Below, piece after piece: positions 6,725 through 15,958 of a stretch of DNA of 64,000 nucleotides; position 1 is the first letter of the stretch; every line of letters starts with the position of its first letter. A program made the translations under genes and the position numbers. The DNA comes from Pandoraea fibrosis. Lineage in GTDB: Bacteria; Pseudomonadota; Gammaproteobacteria; Burkholderiales; Burkholderiaceae. The notes beneath the pieces are model-generated. The model had not been told where the DNA came from. It ran no database searches and was given only the letters and a program-made list of their open reading frames with translations. The stretch is from the NCBI RefSeq assembly GCF_000807775.2, contig NZ_CP047385.1, positions 4,092,001 to 4,156,000 on the forward strand, read 5' to 3'.

Positions 6725-8554
6725 TTATGCGGCCTTCCGGCGCTCGACGGGTCGCGCGACTCTCTGAACCGGCATAGGCAACTCAACCCCGAAATCAAGT
6801 TTGCCGAGTCGAACCGCCATATCTTCCAACGTTACCAGTACCGTTTCGTCTTCGTATCCATCGGCAACGACATTATCCGATTTCTCCGCGTGACCGCTAA
6901 TACAACGCAGATTAACGCCAGCCTTCCGCCCATACGTCAAAAGCGTATGACGAAATGCATGCGAGCCACGAATAGAATTACCTACTGCATTAGCAACGCC
7001 ATGCAAACCAATTTCACGCATATAAAGCTGAACCCATTTCCCCGGATAGGCTCCCGCATCGCCATCTTTGGTCGCCCACTCTGGAAATAGTCTTCTCGCG
7101 CCCGACTCCTTTAATTGTTTGAGATAGACAGGAAATCCAAGTCGAACCAAATCCTTATGCATGGGAATGGTTCTTGGTTTCTTCGTCTTGACCCGCTTGA
7201 TTACATCGGGGTCGGGCAACGGTCCGCTTTCATTGGTTAGCGTCAGCCACCAGATGCCATCTTTGCACCCCCAATCTGATTGAGGATTTATTTGGCAAAG
7301 CTCACGCACGCGCCCCCCTGTATAGAGTTCGAGTGCGAGTAACCAGAACTTATAAACCTTCGCCGGGCTTTTTACGATTTTCTTCATTTTCTCGCTAAAG
7401 AAAATCATCCGGATTTCATTTGGCCGCAAGGCCCTTTGTTTGTACTCGAGCTTGGTCCGTTCACCCTGATACGGCACGGCTGTAGAAAGCGTGGTGGGGA
7501 ATCCTATATCTTGCCAGTTAGTTACACCATATCGAATAAACAAATTGAGCGAACCGATGTATGAGCCATCGTAAGTGGCTTTTGAAAGGCAGATAGGCCA
7601 TTTCTGCTCTGAAATCTGCTGAATCGTTACATTCCGCTCTTTCTTTACATCCTGCCAGCGCGGCGGAAGCTTTTGAACCAATGCCAGAAACTCTTTGATG
7701 TGCAATTGTCGCAATTGGCTAATTGGCAGGTCACCCGTAATACTCAAAAAAGCGGGCAGTACAGATTGAAGCTTTTTAAGCTGGGCGCTCTTGGCAGATG
7801 GCCAGTCTTTTAAGAAATCCTTAATCGCCTGCGAGAGCATAAGCCCGCCCGTCGCCATGGGAACACTCGCAGGGGAAGATGCGACCGCAACCGTGGTTTT
7901 GAGCGGTTCGACAGCTAGTGCAACAGGCGGGTCTTCGCCGTGGAAACGGGCTTCGAGCAGGTCTAAGCCTTTGAGATGAGCACGCACGAAGGCGAATAGC
8001 AACCGCCCTTCATGCGGGGTATTGAGCAGTTCGTCTGCCAGACGGTAGCCGTTGAGGTGCAACATCTGATGCGCAGCCGGCCGAAGGGGCTTGATGGCGT
8101 CGCGGGCTTCATCTGCGGTACTGGCGCGCATGATGGCCTTAAGAAGCGGAGCAATGCTTCGAGCGCCATCCTGTACTTCAGACTGCGTTAGCCCAGGTTC
8201 GATACCAACAGACATCGACTCGCGCCGCTGTGTGTCCGCTATGTCAACCGTAGCAAGTACAGTGCAATAAAACCGTTGCGACAGTTCGGGAGTGACTTCC
8301 CGAATGACCTCCAGTTCGTCCCACCTGCCAAAGCGATTGGTACGCAGAGCCGCCAACGACTGGCGCGCCGCTTCTATTCTTTGGCTCGACTCGTGCGCGA
8401 GCCGGTCGCGCTCTAGGCAGGCCGCCCGATAGTCGCCCCCGAGCTTTATCTTGAACTCCCGCCCTTTGCCGATGATTGGGCGCAGGGGTTCAGGAATGAC
8501 ACGACGAAAAACATACCCGGTTCCGTCTTGAGCCTTGCTCATGTATCGCGGCAT
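6725..8554 (-). CDS. Tyrosine-family site-specific integrase of the element
   Basis: A 609-residue protein from the ATG at 8554 (MPRYMSKAQDGTGYVFRRVIPEPLR), chosen because AGAGGA lies seven bases upstream and because integrases of this group usually begin with such a segment. In-frame ATGs at 8626 and 8668 would run through the tRNA terminator and have no Shine-Dalgarno. The catalytic domain shows Arg415 in GGRVREL, the His532-x-x-Arg535 box SHAFRH, His555 in ISGHAEK and the nucleophile Tyr567 in ADGY. It is longer than phage integrases because of an extended N-terminal DNA-binding half. It sits next to the tRNA-Ser 3' end and is transcribed away from it, so it very likely catalyses insertion and excision of this element. 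Its visibly AT-richer sequence differs from the chromosomal genes to the right. Confidence 0.92.
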   Translation of the reverse strand: MPRYMSKAQDGTGYVFRRVIPEPLRPIIGKGREFKIKLGGDYRAACLERDRLAHESSQRIEAARQSLAALRTNRFGRWDELEVIREVTPELSQRFYCTVLATVDIADTQRRESMSVGIEPGLTQSEVQDGARSIAPLLKAIMRASTADEARDAIKPLRPAAHQMLHLNGYRLADELLNTPHEGRLLFAFVRAHLKGLDLLEARFHGEDPPVALAVEPLKTTVAVASSPASVPMATGGLMLSQAIKDFLKDWPSAKSAQLKKLQSVLPAFLSITGDLPISQLRQLHIKEFLALVQKLPPRWQDVKKERNVTIQQISEQKWPICLSKATYDGSYIGSLNLFIRYGVTNWQDIGFPTTLSTAVPYQGERTKLEYKQRALRPNEIRMIFFSEKMKKIVKSPAKVYKFWLLALELYTGGRVRELCQINPQSDWGCKDGIWWLTLTNESGPLPDPDVIKRVKTKKPRTIPMHKDLVRLGFPVYLKQLKESGARRLFPEWATKDGDAGAYPGKWVQLYMREIGLHGVANAVGNSIRGSHAFRHTLLTYGRKAGVNLRCISGHAEKSDNVVADGYEDETVLVTLEDMAVRLGKLDFGVELPMPVQRVARPVERRKAA

Positions 8555-8626
8555 ATGAAAGTCCTCTGACGGACTTCCTTCCGGCTTCTTGCTTTGTACT
8601 CGTTTTTGTACTGGCTTTTGTACCAT

Positions 8627-8679
8627 GAGCAAAAAAATAACCCCTTGTTCGCTAGAAGATTCTAGCAAAACAAGGGGTT
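8627..8679 (-). terminator. Rho-independent terminator of tRNA-Ser
   Basis: On the minus strand a long hairpin with arms of about 19-20 bases (8660-8679 against 8639-8657, core AACCCCTTGTT and GCTAGAA) is followed directly by TTATTTTTTTGC. It lies 11 bases past the encoded CCA of tRNA-Ser. It overlaps the theoretical upstream starts of the integrase frame, which supports the internal integrase start at 8554. Confidence 0.85.
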
Positions 8680-8689
8680 ATCCGCCTAC

Positions 8690-8783
8690 TGGCGGAGACG
8701 GAGGGATTCGAACCCTCGATCCAGGTTTTGGCCCAGATGCTCCCTTAGCAGGGGAGTGCCTTCGACCTCTCGGCCACGTCTCC
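8690..8783 (-). tRNA. tRNA-Ser (anticodon GCU)
   Basis: The minus strand folds as a serine tRNA with a long variable arm: acceptor GGAGACG at 8777-8783 pairs with CGTCTCC (8694-8700), anticodon GCT at 8747-8749 inside loop CTGCTAA, and T-arm GAGGGTTCGAATCCCTC. Discriminator G and CCA are encoded (8690-8693). It reads AGC/AGU codons. The gene's 3' end is the insertion point of the neighbouring element, so part of its 3' half should be duplicated at the element's other end outside this window. Confidence 0.96.
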
Positions 8784-8826
8784 CAAACTTGTCGTCACAT
8801 CAGGGAGGTGATGTAACGAAGGCGTG

Positions 8827-8855
8827 ATATTACCTACTGTTCTCGATGCCGTCAA
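8827..8855 (-). promoter_or_regulatory. Sigma70-type promoter of tRNA-Ser
   Basis: On the minus strand TTGACG (8850-8855) and TAATAT (8827-8832) are separated by exactly 17 bases. Transcription would start near 8820, about 37 bases before the tRNA. The leader contains a 6-bp inverted repeat (ACATCA at 8797-8802, TGATGT at 8809-8814). Both boxes are close to consensus. Confidence 0.7.
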
Positions 8856-9012
8856 ACATTATGCGCATCAAAATCCAACTTTTTTTGCACAGGTGTCATG
8901 CACTCGACACGTTCGGGGAGTTTTCCCCGCATATCAGCGCTAATTTCGCGCTACGCGCCGCATGCCCTACGCAAACATGCGACGCGTCGTTTCGACACTC
9001 GATCGGTGACGC

Positions 9013-10263
9013 TTACGCCTGATCGAGTTCGAATGCCTTGTGCAGTGCGCGCACTGCCAGCTCCATGTACTTCTCGTCGATCAGCACGGAGATCTTGATT
9101 TCCGAGGTCGAGATGAGCTGGATGTTGATACCCTCTTCCGAGAGCGTGCGGAACGCCTTGCTGGCGATACCGACGTGCGAGCGCATGCCCACGCCGACGA
9201 TCGACACCTTCGACACTTTCGGATCGCCCACGACTTCGGCGGCACCGATGTGGCCCTGCACGTCGCTTTGCAGCAGGGTCATGGCGCGCTGGTAATCGCC
9301 GCGCGGCACGGTGAACGTGAAGTCGGTCTTCCCTTCCACGCTCAGGTTCTGGATGATCATGTCGACATCGATGTTCGCGTCGGCGATCGGGCCGAGGATC
9401 TGGTAAGCGATGCCCGGACGGTCCGGCACGCCGCGCACGGTGATCTTGGCCTCGTCGCGCTGGAATGCGATACCCGAAATGATGGCCTTTTCCATTTGTT
9501 CGTCTTCCTCAAAAGTAATCAGCGTGCCCGAGCGCGCTTCTTCGTCGAGCGCAATCATCGGATCGGTCAGGCTCGAGAGCACACGAGTCTTGACCTGGTA
9601 CTTGCCGGCGAATTCCACCGAACGGATCTGCAACACCTTCGAGCCGAGGCTGGCCATTTCCAGCATCTCTTCGAAAGTCACCTTGTCGAGGCGGCGCGCT
9701 TCGTCCACCACGCGCGGGTCGGTCGTGTACACGCCGTCGACGTCGGTGTAGATCAGGCACTCATCGGCCTTCAGCGCCGCAGCAACGGCCACCGCCGACG
9801 TGTCCGAGCCGCCGCGACCCAGCGTGGTCACGTTGCCGTTCGGATCGATCCCCTGGAAGCCGGTGATGACGACCACACGACCGGCATTGAGATCGGCCAT
9901 CACGCGCGTGTCGTCGATTTCCGAAATACGGGCTTTCGTGAAAGCGCTGTCGGTCTTGATCGGTACTTGCCAGCCGGCGTAGCTCACGGCATCGACGCCC
10001 GCTTCCTTGAGGGCCATCGCCAGCAGGCCAACGCTCACCTGCTCGCCCGTGGCGGCAATGGCGTCGAGTTCGCGCGGATCCGGGTGGGCCGAAATCTCTT
10101 TCGCCAGCCCCAGCAGACGATTGGTCTCGCCGGACATCGCCGACGGCACCACCACCATCTTGTGACCGGCCTTATGCCACTTGGCCACGCGCTTGGCGAC
10201 ATTCTTGATGCGCTCCACCGAGCCCATCGACGTGCCGCCGTATTTGTGTACGATCAGAGCCAT
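9013..10263 (-). CDS. lysC: Aspartate kinase
   Basis: This 416-residue protein phosphorylates L-aspartate, the first step of the lysine, threonine and methionine pathway. The N-terminal kinase domain starts with the family signature [11 protein letters not shown] and contains the TGFQGID and [11 protein letters not shown] nucleotide-binding segments. Two ACT domains fill the C-terminus from about residue 265 ([19 protein letters not shown], later [19 protein letters not shown]), which normally sense lysine or threonine. Length and domain order match single-function LysC of betaproteobacteria. It stands alone between tRNA-Ser and tilS on the same strand. Later pathway gene asd lies about 41 kb away in this window. 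Confidence 0.97.
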   Translation of the reverse strand: MALIVHKYGGTSMGSVERIKNVAKRVAKWHKAGHKMVVVPSAMSGETNRLLGLAKEISAHPDPRELDAIAATGEQVSVGLLAMALKEAGVDAVSYAGWQVPIKTDSAFTKARISEIDDTRVMADLNAGRVVVITGFQGIDPNGNVTTLGRGGSDTSAVAVAAALKADECLIYTDVDGVYTTDPRVVDEARRLDKVTFEEMLEMASLGSKVLQIRSVEFAGKYQVKTRVLSSLTDPMIALDEEARSGTLITFEEDEQMEKAIISGIAFQRDEAKITVRGVPDRPGIAYQILGPIADANIDVDMIIQNLSVEGKTDFTFTVPRGDYQRAMTLLQSDVQGHIGAAEVVGDPKVSKVSIVGVGMRSHVGIASKAFRTLSEEGINIQLISTSEIKISVLIDEKYMELAVRALHKAFELDQA

Positions 10264-10460
10264 AACATTGCTAACACATTGATTTAAAACCGTTTATGAA
10301 TCCTTCGCAGATACCCCTCGATGGGCATCGGTGACGTTTCGATTCGCGGAACTTTTGATTATCGCACGAATGTATCGCGCCTGAGCCAGTTTGGCGCAGA
10401 TTGCACTGCCATTGCCACGACATGCCGCATCCGGCAGCAGATTATGCTGTTTTGCGCCCG

Positions 10461-12005
10461 CTACGCCTCGTCGCGCCACATCATTCGCCAGCGCACGCCG
10501 GTCGTCGCATCACGTTGTGCCGCACCGTCGATGCCCAGACGCGGTACGAAGACGATCTCGCCCGCCTGCCAGACGATCGGCACATGCCGCAACCACGCCG
10601 CAACGCCACGACTTTGGTACCAGTGCTTGAGCGAACGGGAATGCCCCGCCGCGTTCTCGCGCCACCGTTCACCGCCCACGCGCGACTTCGCTACCAGCGG
10701 ATGGGCACGCAGCACCTGCTCGTCGATCGTGCCCTCGATCGATTCCCCGTCGGCGACCGGTGCGAACATGACGCTCCCCTGCCATTGCGGCAACGGCCAC
10801 TCCCGCTGCCCCGACCATCGCAATTCAACCTCGGGCACCACGTCGTCCGGATCGCTCGGATCGGCCAGATGCGATGAATCGGCCGCCCCGTAGACAGCCG
10901 TCCATTGCAGTTCGTCGCGATACAACCGCAAGACGGCATCGCCATGCGGCAACTCGAGCGAGGCGTCCGCCTGCGCGTCGCGAATCTGTCGCACCCATTC
11001 GTCGAGCCTCGCCTCCGGCGGCATGGACAGTCCACGGCGTGCCGTCCAATAGCGCAGAAGGTTCGCGAGCCGCGGCGAGTCGAGCGCCTGCAAACGGCTA
11101 CGCTGCAAACGCTCGCCCCCCGACATGGATGCCGAACGCGCCATCTCGAAATCGGTTTGGGCGAGTTGATCGAGCAGCGATTGCGCCTGTGCGGCATGCC
11201 GCGCGAACCGCGCCAACGTCTCCCGATACGCGGGGACATGTGCCGCGATGGCAGGCATGACATCGTGACGCAACGCGTTGCGCAGGTAGTGACGATCGTC
11301 ATTGGACGGGTCGTCGACCCACGATAGCGAACGCGCCTTCGCATAAGCACGCATCGTCTCGCGCGTGACGTCGAGCAGCGGGCGCAGCAGCCGGGTTTGG
11401 CACGGCTCGCCAACGTTGCCGGCCGTCGTGGGCAATGTGCCCTCCACCGCCATCGCCGCCACGCCGGGCAAGCCGGCACCGCGCAGCATTTGCAACAGCA
11501 CCGTCTCCGCCTGATCGTTCGCATGATGGGCGGTGAGGAGCCATTTCACGCCATGCGTTTTGCACGTTGCCGCAAGGGCTTCGTAGCGGGCGGCGCGTGC
11601 CGCACCCTCGATGCCCTGACGCGCGTTGCGCGGCACATTCACGCGTACCGCTGCGAAAGCAAAGCCGCGCAAACGCGCCTCGCGTTCGCACACGGCAAGC
11701 CAGTCGTCGGCTTGCTCCGAGAGCCCGTGATGTACATGGATAGCCAGGGGCGGTACGAAGCATTCACCCGCGTCGCGTCGCGTCTGCACCCAATGCGCCA
11801 GCGCATCGAGCAGCACCATCGAGTCGAGCCCGCCGCTCAGCGCGAGGGCAACGGGGATGCCGACAGCGGGTTCAGATGCGTCGCCGAGTTTGGCCCGAGG
11901 GACGTGCGCCGCCAGCGCCAGGCGCAAAGCGACGTCCACATGTGCAACTGCCGCGTCGCATCGGGCAGATGCGAACGCGGCAGCAGAAGAATCGTGATGA
12001 GACAT
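10461..12005 (-). CDS. tilS: tRNA(Ile)-lysidine synthase
   Basis: TilS attaches lysine to C34 of the tRNA-Ile CAU anticodon so that it reads AUA. The ATP pyrophosphatase loop SGGLDSMVLLD is near the N-terminus, and LLTAHHANDQAETVLLQMLRGAGLPG is the usual second conserved block. The C-terminal part includes the substrate-binding and TilS_C regions (WREN, RSLKHWYQSRGVAAWLR). I start at ATG 12005 (MSHHDSS, 514 aa). In-frame ATGs at 12020 and 12086 exist, but the latter would overlap the end of accA; none has a strong ribosome binding site. Placement right after accA on the same strand is usual in Burkholderiaceae. Confidence 0.93.
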   Translation of the reverse strand: MSHHDSSAAAFASARCDAAVAHVDVALRLALAAHVPRAKLGDASEPAVGIPVALALSGGLDSMVLLDALAHWVQTRRDAGECFVPPLAIHVHHGLSEQADDWLAVCEREARLRGFAFAAVRVNVPRNARQGIEGAARAARYEALAATCKTHGVKWLLTAHHANDQAETVLLQMLRGAGLPGVAAMAVEGTLPTTAGNVGEPCQTRLLRPLLDVTRETMRAYAKARSLSWVDDPSNDDRHYLRNALRHDVMPAIAAHVPAYRETLARFARHAAQAQSLLDQLAQTDFEMARSASMSGGERLQRSRLQALDSPRLANLLRYWTARRGLSMPPEARLDEWVRQIRDAQADASLELPHGDAVLRLYRDELQWTAVYGAADSSHLADPSDPDDVVPEVELRWSGQREWPLPQWQGSVMFAPVADGESIEGTIDEQVLRAHPLVAKSRVGGERWRENAAGHSRSLKHWYQSRGVAAWLRHVPIVWQAGEIVFVPRLGIDGAAQRDATTGVRWRMMWRDEA

Positions 12006-12054
12006 CGGATTCGGCGTCATCGCCACAACGGGCGACGACGCAATGACGGACACA

Positions 12055-13023
12055 TTACTTCGCGCCGGCTTCCTTGAATTTGCCATAGCTCATCAGGCGC
12101 TCGAAGCGGCGCTCGAGCAGCTCCTTGTGGCTGATGCCCTGGAACTGGCGCAGCGAGTCGGCCAGGGCACGCTTGAGCATGCCGGCCATGCCGAGCGGGT
12201 CGCGATGTGCGCCACCCAGCGGCTCGTTGACGATCTTGTCGATCAAACCCAGCGCCTTGAGGCGGTGAGCCGTCAGACCCAGCGCTTCGGCGGCTTCGGG
12301 CGCCTTGGCAGCGCTCTTCCACAGAATCGATGCGCAGCCTTCCGGCGAGATCACCGAGTACGTCGAGAACTGCAGCATCATGACCGTATCGGCCACGGCG
12401 ACGGCCAGCGCACCGCCCGACCCGCCCTCACCGATGATCGTGGTGATGATCGGCGTCTTGAGTTCGGTCATCACGTACAGGTTGTGACCGATGGCTTCCG
12501 ACTGACCGCGTTCTTCGGCGTCGATCCCCGGATAAGCCCCCGGCGTGTCGACGAACGTGAAGATGGGCAGGCCGAACTTCTCGGCGAGCTTCATCAGGCG
12601 CATGGCCTTGCGATAGCCCTCGGGACGCGGCATGCCGAAATTGCGCAGCGCGCGCTCCTTCGTGTCGCGGCCCTTCTGATGACCGATCACCATGCAGGCC
12701 TGACCGTTGAAACGGGCCATGCCGCCGACGATGGCGTGATCGTCCGAGAAGTTGCGATCGCCGTGCAACTCGTGAAAGTCGGTAAAGATGTCGCGAACAT
12801 AATCGAGCGTGTAGGGACGCTGCGGATGACGCGAAATTTGCGAAACCTGCCACGGAGACAGGTTCGTGTAGATGTCCTTGGTGAGCTGCTGGCTCTTTTT
12901 GGAGAGGCGCTCGATCTCTTCGGAAATGTCGACGGCGGAATCGTCTTGCACAAAGCGCAACTCTTCAATCTTCGCTTCGAGTTCGGCGATCGGCTGTTCA
13001 AAATCCAAAAAGGTGTTCTTCAT
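12055..13023 (-). CDS. accA: Acetyl-CoA carboxylase carboxyltransferase alpha subunit
   Basis: With AccD (present at 42.4-43.3 kb) this 322-residue subunit transfers the carboxyl group from biotin carrier to acetyl-CoA, making malonyl-CoA for fatty acid synthesis. Sequence landmarks are the start [39 protein letters not shown], the [19 protein letters not shown] block and [10 protein letters not shown] of the crotonase-like fold, and [13 protein letters not shown]. Length is standard. A GGGGAAA stretch precedes the ATG. It is followed by tilS on the same strand. Confidence 0.97.
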   Translation of the reverse strand: MKNTFLDFEQPIAELEAKIEELRFVQDDSAVDISEEIERLSKKSQQLTKDIYTNLSPWQVSQISRHPQRPYTLDYVRDIFTDFHELHGDRNFSDDHAIVGGMARFNGQACMVIGHQKGRDTKERALRNFGMPRPEGYRKAMRLMKLAEKFGLPIFTFVDTPGAYPGIDAEERGQSEAIGHNLYVMTELKTPIITTIIGEGGSGGALAVAVADTVMMLQFSTYSVISPEGCASILWKSAAKAPEAAEALGLTAHRLKALGLIDKIVNEPLGGAHRDPLGMAGMLKRALADSLRQFQGISHKELLERRFERLMSYGKFKEAGAK

Positions 13024-13177
13024 CAGGTTTCCCCGGAAATGCGGCAGCGTATTGTACCGCCGGCAACGTCTACCCGGTCGGGATAGGCAACTTTCATTGC
13101 CATTCGACCCGCAATAGCCGTCAATAATGACTGGATGAGACGGATTGGACGCGGATTATACGTCCTCGGCGGAACAA

Positions 13178-14284
13178 TCAGTATTCCACCGGCACCGGTT
13201 CGAGACTGCGCCACATGTACCAGGTGGCGACGGAGCGCCAGGGCTCCCAATTGGCAGCCACTTCCCGCGCTTCACTGCGCGTGACGGGCTCGCCGCTGAA
13301 ATAGTTGACGCTGATGGCATTGATCAGCCCGACATCGTCGAGCGGCAGCACATCCGGGCGCACCAGATTGAACATCAGGAACATTTCGGCGGTCCAGCGG
13401 CCAATGCCGCGAATGCCGGTCAGCTCGGCGATGACGGCCTCGTCGTCCATGCTTGCCCAGGCGTCGACGTGCAATGCGCCCGACTTGAAGTGCGTCGCCA
13501 GATCGAGGATGTACTCGGCCTTGCGGCGCGACAACCCGCAACCGGCGAGCGTATCGTGCCCGGCTTTGATGAATTGGGCGGGCGTGAGCTTCGGACAGAT
13601 CGTCACCACCCGGTCCCACACCGCCTGCGCCGCCTTCACGGAGATCTGCTGGCCGACGATCGAGCGCGCGAGCGTGACGAACGGCTCGCCGCGCCCGGTC
13701 AAATGCGCCGGGCCGAACTGCGGAATCAGCTTCTTGAGAATGCGGTCGCGCTTCATCAGATCGGCACACGCCTGATCCCAGAAACCGGGGCGTGTCGCCC
13801 CCGCCCCCACGGGCAGCGGCACCACACCCGTCACGACCTGCTCGACGATCTCGTGATCGATGCGCTCGATTTCCGGCGTGACGATGCGCGTCTCGCCGTC
13901 GCGCTTGGCGATGACGCGACGCGAGCTCGCCGAAGTCGAGGGCGCCGCCGGCTTGGCGGCCTTGGTGACGGCAGCGGGCGTCGTCGACTTCGCCGGCGCC
14001 TTGCGCGCCACTTTCTCTCCTGCCTTGGGCGCCGTCTTCTGCGCGACCTTGCGAGCAGCGCCGGCCTTCGCCGGCTTTTCCGTCGTCTTGCCGGCTGCAG
14101 TCTTGCTACCGGTCCTGACGGCGGCAGTCTTGGCGATAGTCGCCTTGACCGGTGCACGACGCGCGCCGTCGCCTGCCAATGTCGACGACGCTGCCGACTT
14201 GACTACCTTGGTCGCTGTCTTTGCCGTCTTCGCCGTAGCGGTCTTGGTCGCAACCTTAGCGGCTGCGGATTTACGAGTCACCAT
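13178..14284 (-). CDS. DNA-3-methyladenine glycosylase II-like (AlkA/HhH-GPD) with histone-H1-like N-terminal tail
   Basis: The C-terminal part (about residues 140-368) is an HhH-GPD base-excision glycosylase. It has IVGQQISVKAAQAVWDR, the helix-hairpin-helix LTGIRGIGRWTAEMFL, and the catalytic aspartate at about residue 317 in LPLDDVGL. It would remove alkylated purines such as 3-methyladenine. The first roughly 125 residues are almost only Ala, Lys, Thr, Val and Pro (AAAKVATKTATAKTAKTATK), like histone H1 or AlgP/PhaF tails, and should bind DNA nonspecifically. Standard AlkA-type enzymes of this class have about 210-290 residues, so the tail is an addition. The gene starts 24 bases after cysS with GAGGCA upstream, so it probably shares that transcript. 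Confidence 0.88.
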   Translation of the reverse strand: MVTRKSAAAKVATKTATAKTAKTATKVVKSAASSTLAGDGARRAPVKATIAKTAAVRTGSKTAAGKTTEKPAKAGAARKVAQKTAPKAGEKVARKAPAKSTTPAAVTKAAKPAAPSTSASSRRVIAKRDGETRIVTPEIERIDHEIVEQVVTGVVPLPVGAGATRPGFWDQACADLMKRDRILKKLIPQFGPAHLTGRGEPFVTLARSIVGQQISVKAAQAVWDRVVTICPKLTPAQFIKAGHDTLAGCGLSRRKAEYILDLATHFKSGALHVDAWASMDDEAVIAELTGIRGIGRWTAEMFLMFNLVRPDVLPLDDVGLINAISVNYFSGEPVTRSEAREVAANWEPWRSVATWYMWRSLEPVPVEY

Positions 14285-14308
14285 GAAATTTGCCTCGATG
14301 CGCCGCGC

Positions 14309-15712
14309 TCAGGCACGACGCCATTCGGTGGCGCCTCCGGGACGATCTTCCAGCACGATACCTTCGGCCAACAGTTCGGCACGAATGCGATCGGCCTCTG
14401 CGAAATTGCGCTCGCGCTTGGCCTGGGCACGCGCTTCAATGCGCGCTTCGACGGAGATACGCAATGCCTCGCCCTCGCCCGCCGCTTCGCCGCCCGTCGC
14501 CCCTTGCAGGAACGATTGCGGGTCGCGGCCGAGCAGGCCCAGCGTTGCGGCCAGCCCCTGCAACTGACGCACGAGCACCGGATCGCGCTGCTTGTTGATC
14601 TCGCCGGCGAGTTCGAACAGCACGGAAATCGCCACCGACGTGTTGAAGTCGTCGTTCATCGCGGCGGCAAAGCGCTGCGCGTAGGGTTCGTTCCAATCGA
14701 GCGGTGCGCCGTCGCCCGCTGCCCCCTTGAGCGCCGTGTACAGGCGCGTGAGGCCACCGCGTGCGTCGTCCAGATGCGCATCGCTGTAATTGAGCGGGCT
14801 GCGGTATTGGGCGCGCAGAATGAAGAAGCGCACGACTTCCGCATCGAACTTTGCGAGCACTTCGCGAATCGTGAAGAAGTTGCCGAGCGACTTGGACATC
14901 TTTTCGTCGTCCACGCGCACGAAGCCGTTGTGCAGCCAGTAATTCACGAACGTCTCGCCCGTGGCGCCTTCGCTCTGCGCAATCTCGTTCTCGTGATGCG
15001 GGAACTGCAAATCGGCCCCGCCACCATGAATGTCGAAGTGATTGCCCAGCAACTGGCAGCTCATGGCGGAGCACTCGATATGCCAGCCCGGACGGCCTGC
15101 GCCCCACGGCGAGGCCCATTTCGATTCGTCGGGCTCGGTCTCTTTGGCGCGCTTCCACAGCACGAAGTCGAGCGGGTCCTGCTTCGCGGTATTGGCGGCC
15201 ACCCGCTCCCCCGCGCGCAGATCTTCGATGGACTTGCCCGAGAGCTGACCGTAGCTGGAGAACTTGCGCACGGCATAGTTCACGTCGCCGTCATCAGCCT
15301 GGTAGGCGTAACCGTTGCGTTGCAGGGTGCCGATCATATCGACCATCTGCGGGATGAAGTCGGTCGCACGCGGCTCGTGATCGGGGCGCTGCACACCGAG
15401 CGCGTCGGCGTCCTCATGCATTGCCGCAATGAAACGCGTCGTCAGCTCGCGCATCGTCTCGCCGTTCTCGATCGCACGCTTGATGATCTTGTCGTCGATG
15501 TCGGTAATGTTGCGCACGTAGGTCACCCGGTACCCGAGCGTGCGAAGCCAGCGCTGCACCATGTCGAAAACCACCATCACACGCGCATGCCCGATGTGAC
15601 AGTAGTCATACACCGTCATACCGCAGACATACATGCGGACTTCGCCGGGAACGAGGGGTACGAACGGCTGTTTGTCTCGCGCGAGCGAGTTGTAGACACG
15701 GAGTGAATCCAT
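14309..15712 (-). CDS. cysS: Cysteinyl-tRNA synthetase
   Basis: A class I synthetase of 467 residues that charges tRNA-Cys. The HIGH motif appears as [13 protein letters not shown] after the zinc cysteine in [10 protein letters not shown], further zinc ligands are in [15 protein letters not shown] and the following [15 protein letters not shown], and the KMSKS loop is [12 protein letters not shown]. The C-terminal anticodon-binding part is complete. Divergent from the TPR protein gene, and followed closely by the glycosylase gene. Confidence 0.97.
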   Translation of the reverse strand: MDSLRVYNSLARDKQPFVPLVPGEVRMYVCGMTVYDYCHIGHARVMVVFDMVQRWLRTLGYRVTYVRNITDIDDKIIKRAIENGETMRELTTRFIAAMHEDADALGVQRPDHEPRATDFIPQMVDMIGTLQRNGYAYQADDGDVNYAVRKFSSYGQLSGKSIEDLRAGERVAANTAKQDPLDFVLWKRAKETEPDESKWASPWGAGRPGWHIECSAMSCQLLGNHFDIHGGGADLQFPHHENEIAQSEGATGETFVNYWLHNGFVRVDDEKMSKSLGNFFTIREVLAKFDAEVVRFFILRAQYRSPLNYSDAHLDDARGGLTRLYTALKGAAGDGAPLDWNEPYAQRFAAAMNDDFNTSVAISVLFELAGEINKQRDPVLVRQLQGLAATLGLLGRDPQSFLQGATGGEAAGEGEALRISVEARIEARAQAKRERNFAEADRIRAELLAEGIVLEDRPGGATEWRRA

Positions 15713-15958
15713 AGATAAGCGCTTGACCGGGCGGCAACAGCGCCGGACGCTGCGACGATGTTCTCGGGAACGTCACGGACTTCGTGACCAGAGCGACATC
15801 GCGAGGCGGGCTGCGCGCCGTGCGGTAGAAAAAACGAACCTGCGAACCGTATCCACCGCCACTACGAGAAATGGCGCGGGCCGGGCGCAGGTGTTTTGTT
15901 AGAATGCGGCCGAGTATAGCATCTCTTGCGCACCTCTCAGGTATCCCAAGCACCCACT

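Larger units (their letters stand above)
1..8692. mobile_element. Integrative (probably conjugative or mobilizable) element in tRNA-Ser, partial
   Basis: The element ends at the 3' end of the tRNA-Ser gene at 8690-8783, and a tyrosine integrase lies directly next to that end, which is the classic layout of tRNA-targeting islands. Inside are a VirD4/TraD-like coupling ATPase, a second tyrosine recombinase and several small overlapping genes, none of which belong to the core gene order that starts with lysC. Base composition also changes within it: genes up to about 5.67 kb are GC-rich, while 5.67-8.69 kb is visibly AT-richer than the chromosome to the right. The left end and the second attachment repeat lie outside the window. 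No mating-pore genes and no classical relaxase are visible, so whether it is self-transmissible cannot be said. Confidence 0.8.

Noticed and set aside
6337..6777. A 146-codon frame overlapping the 120-aa hypothetical gene
   Set aside because: Its translation is Arg/Ser-rich without similarity to the neighbour, while the alternative frame shares the DG-V...DMR pattern with the gene upstream.
8555..8668. Longer integrase N-terminus starting at 8668 or 8626
   Set aside because: These codons overlap the tRNA terminator hairpin and T run and have no Shine-Dalgarno, whereas ATG 8554 has AGAGGA and a typical integrase beginning.
13145..15706. An 853-codon open frame on the plus strand opposite the glycosylase and cysS genes
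   Set aside because: It is a high-GC shadow of two well-supported minus-strand genes (cysS and the glycosylase), with low-complexity, His/Arg-rich translation and no domain.
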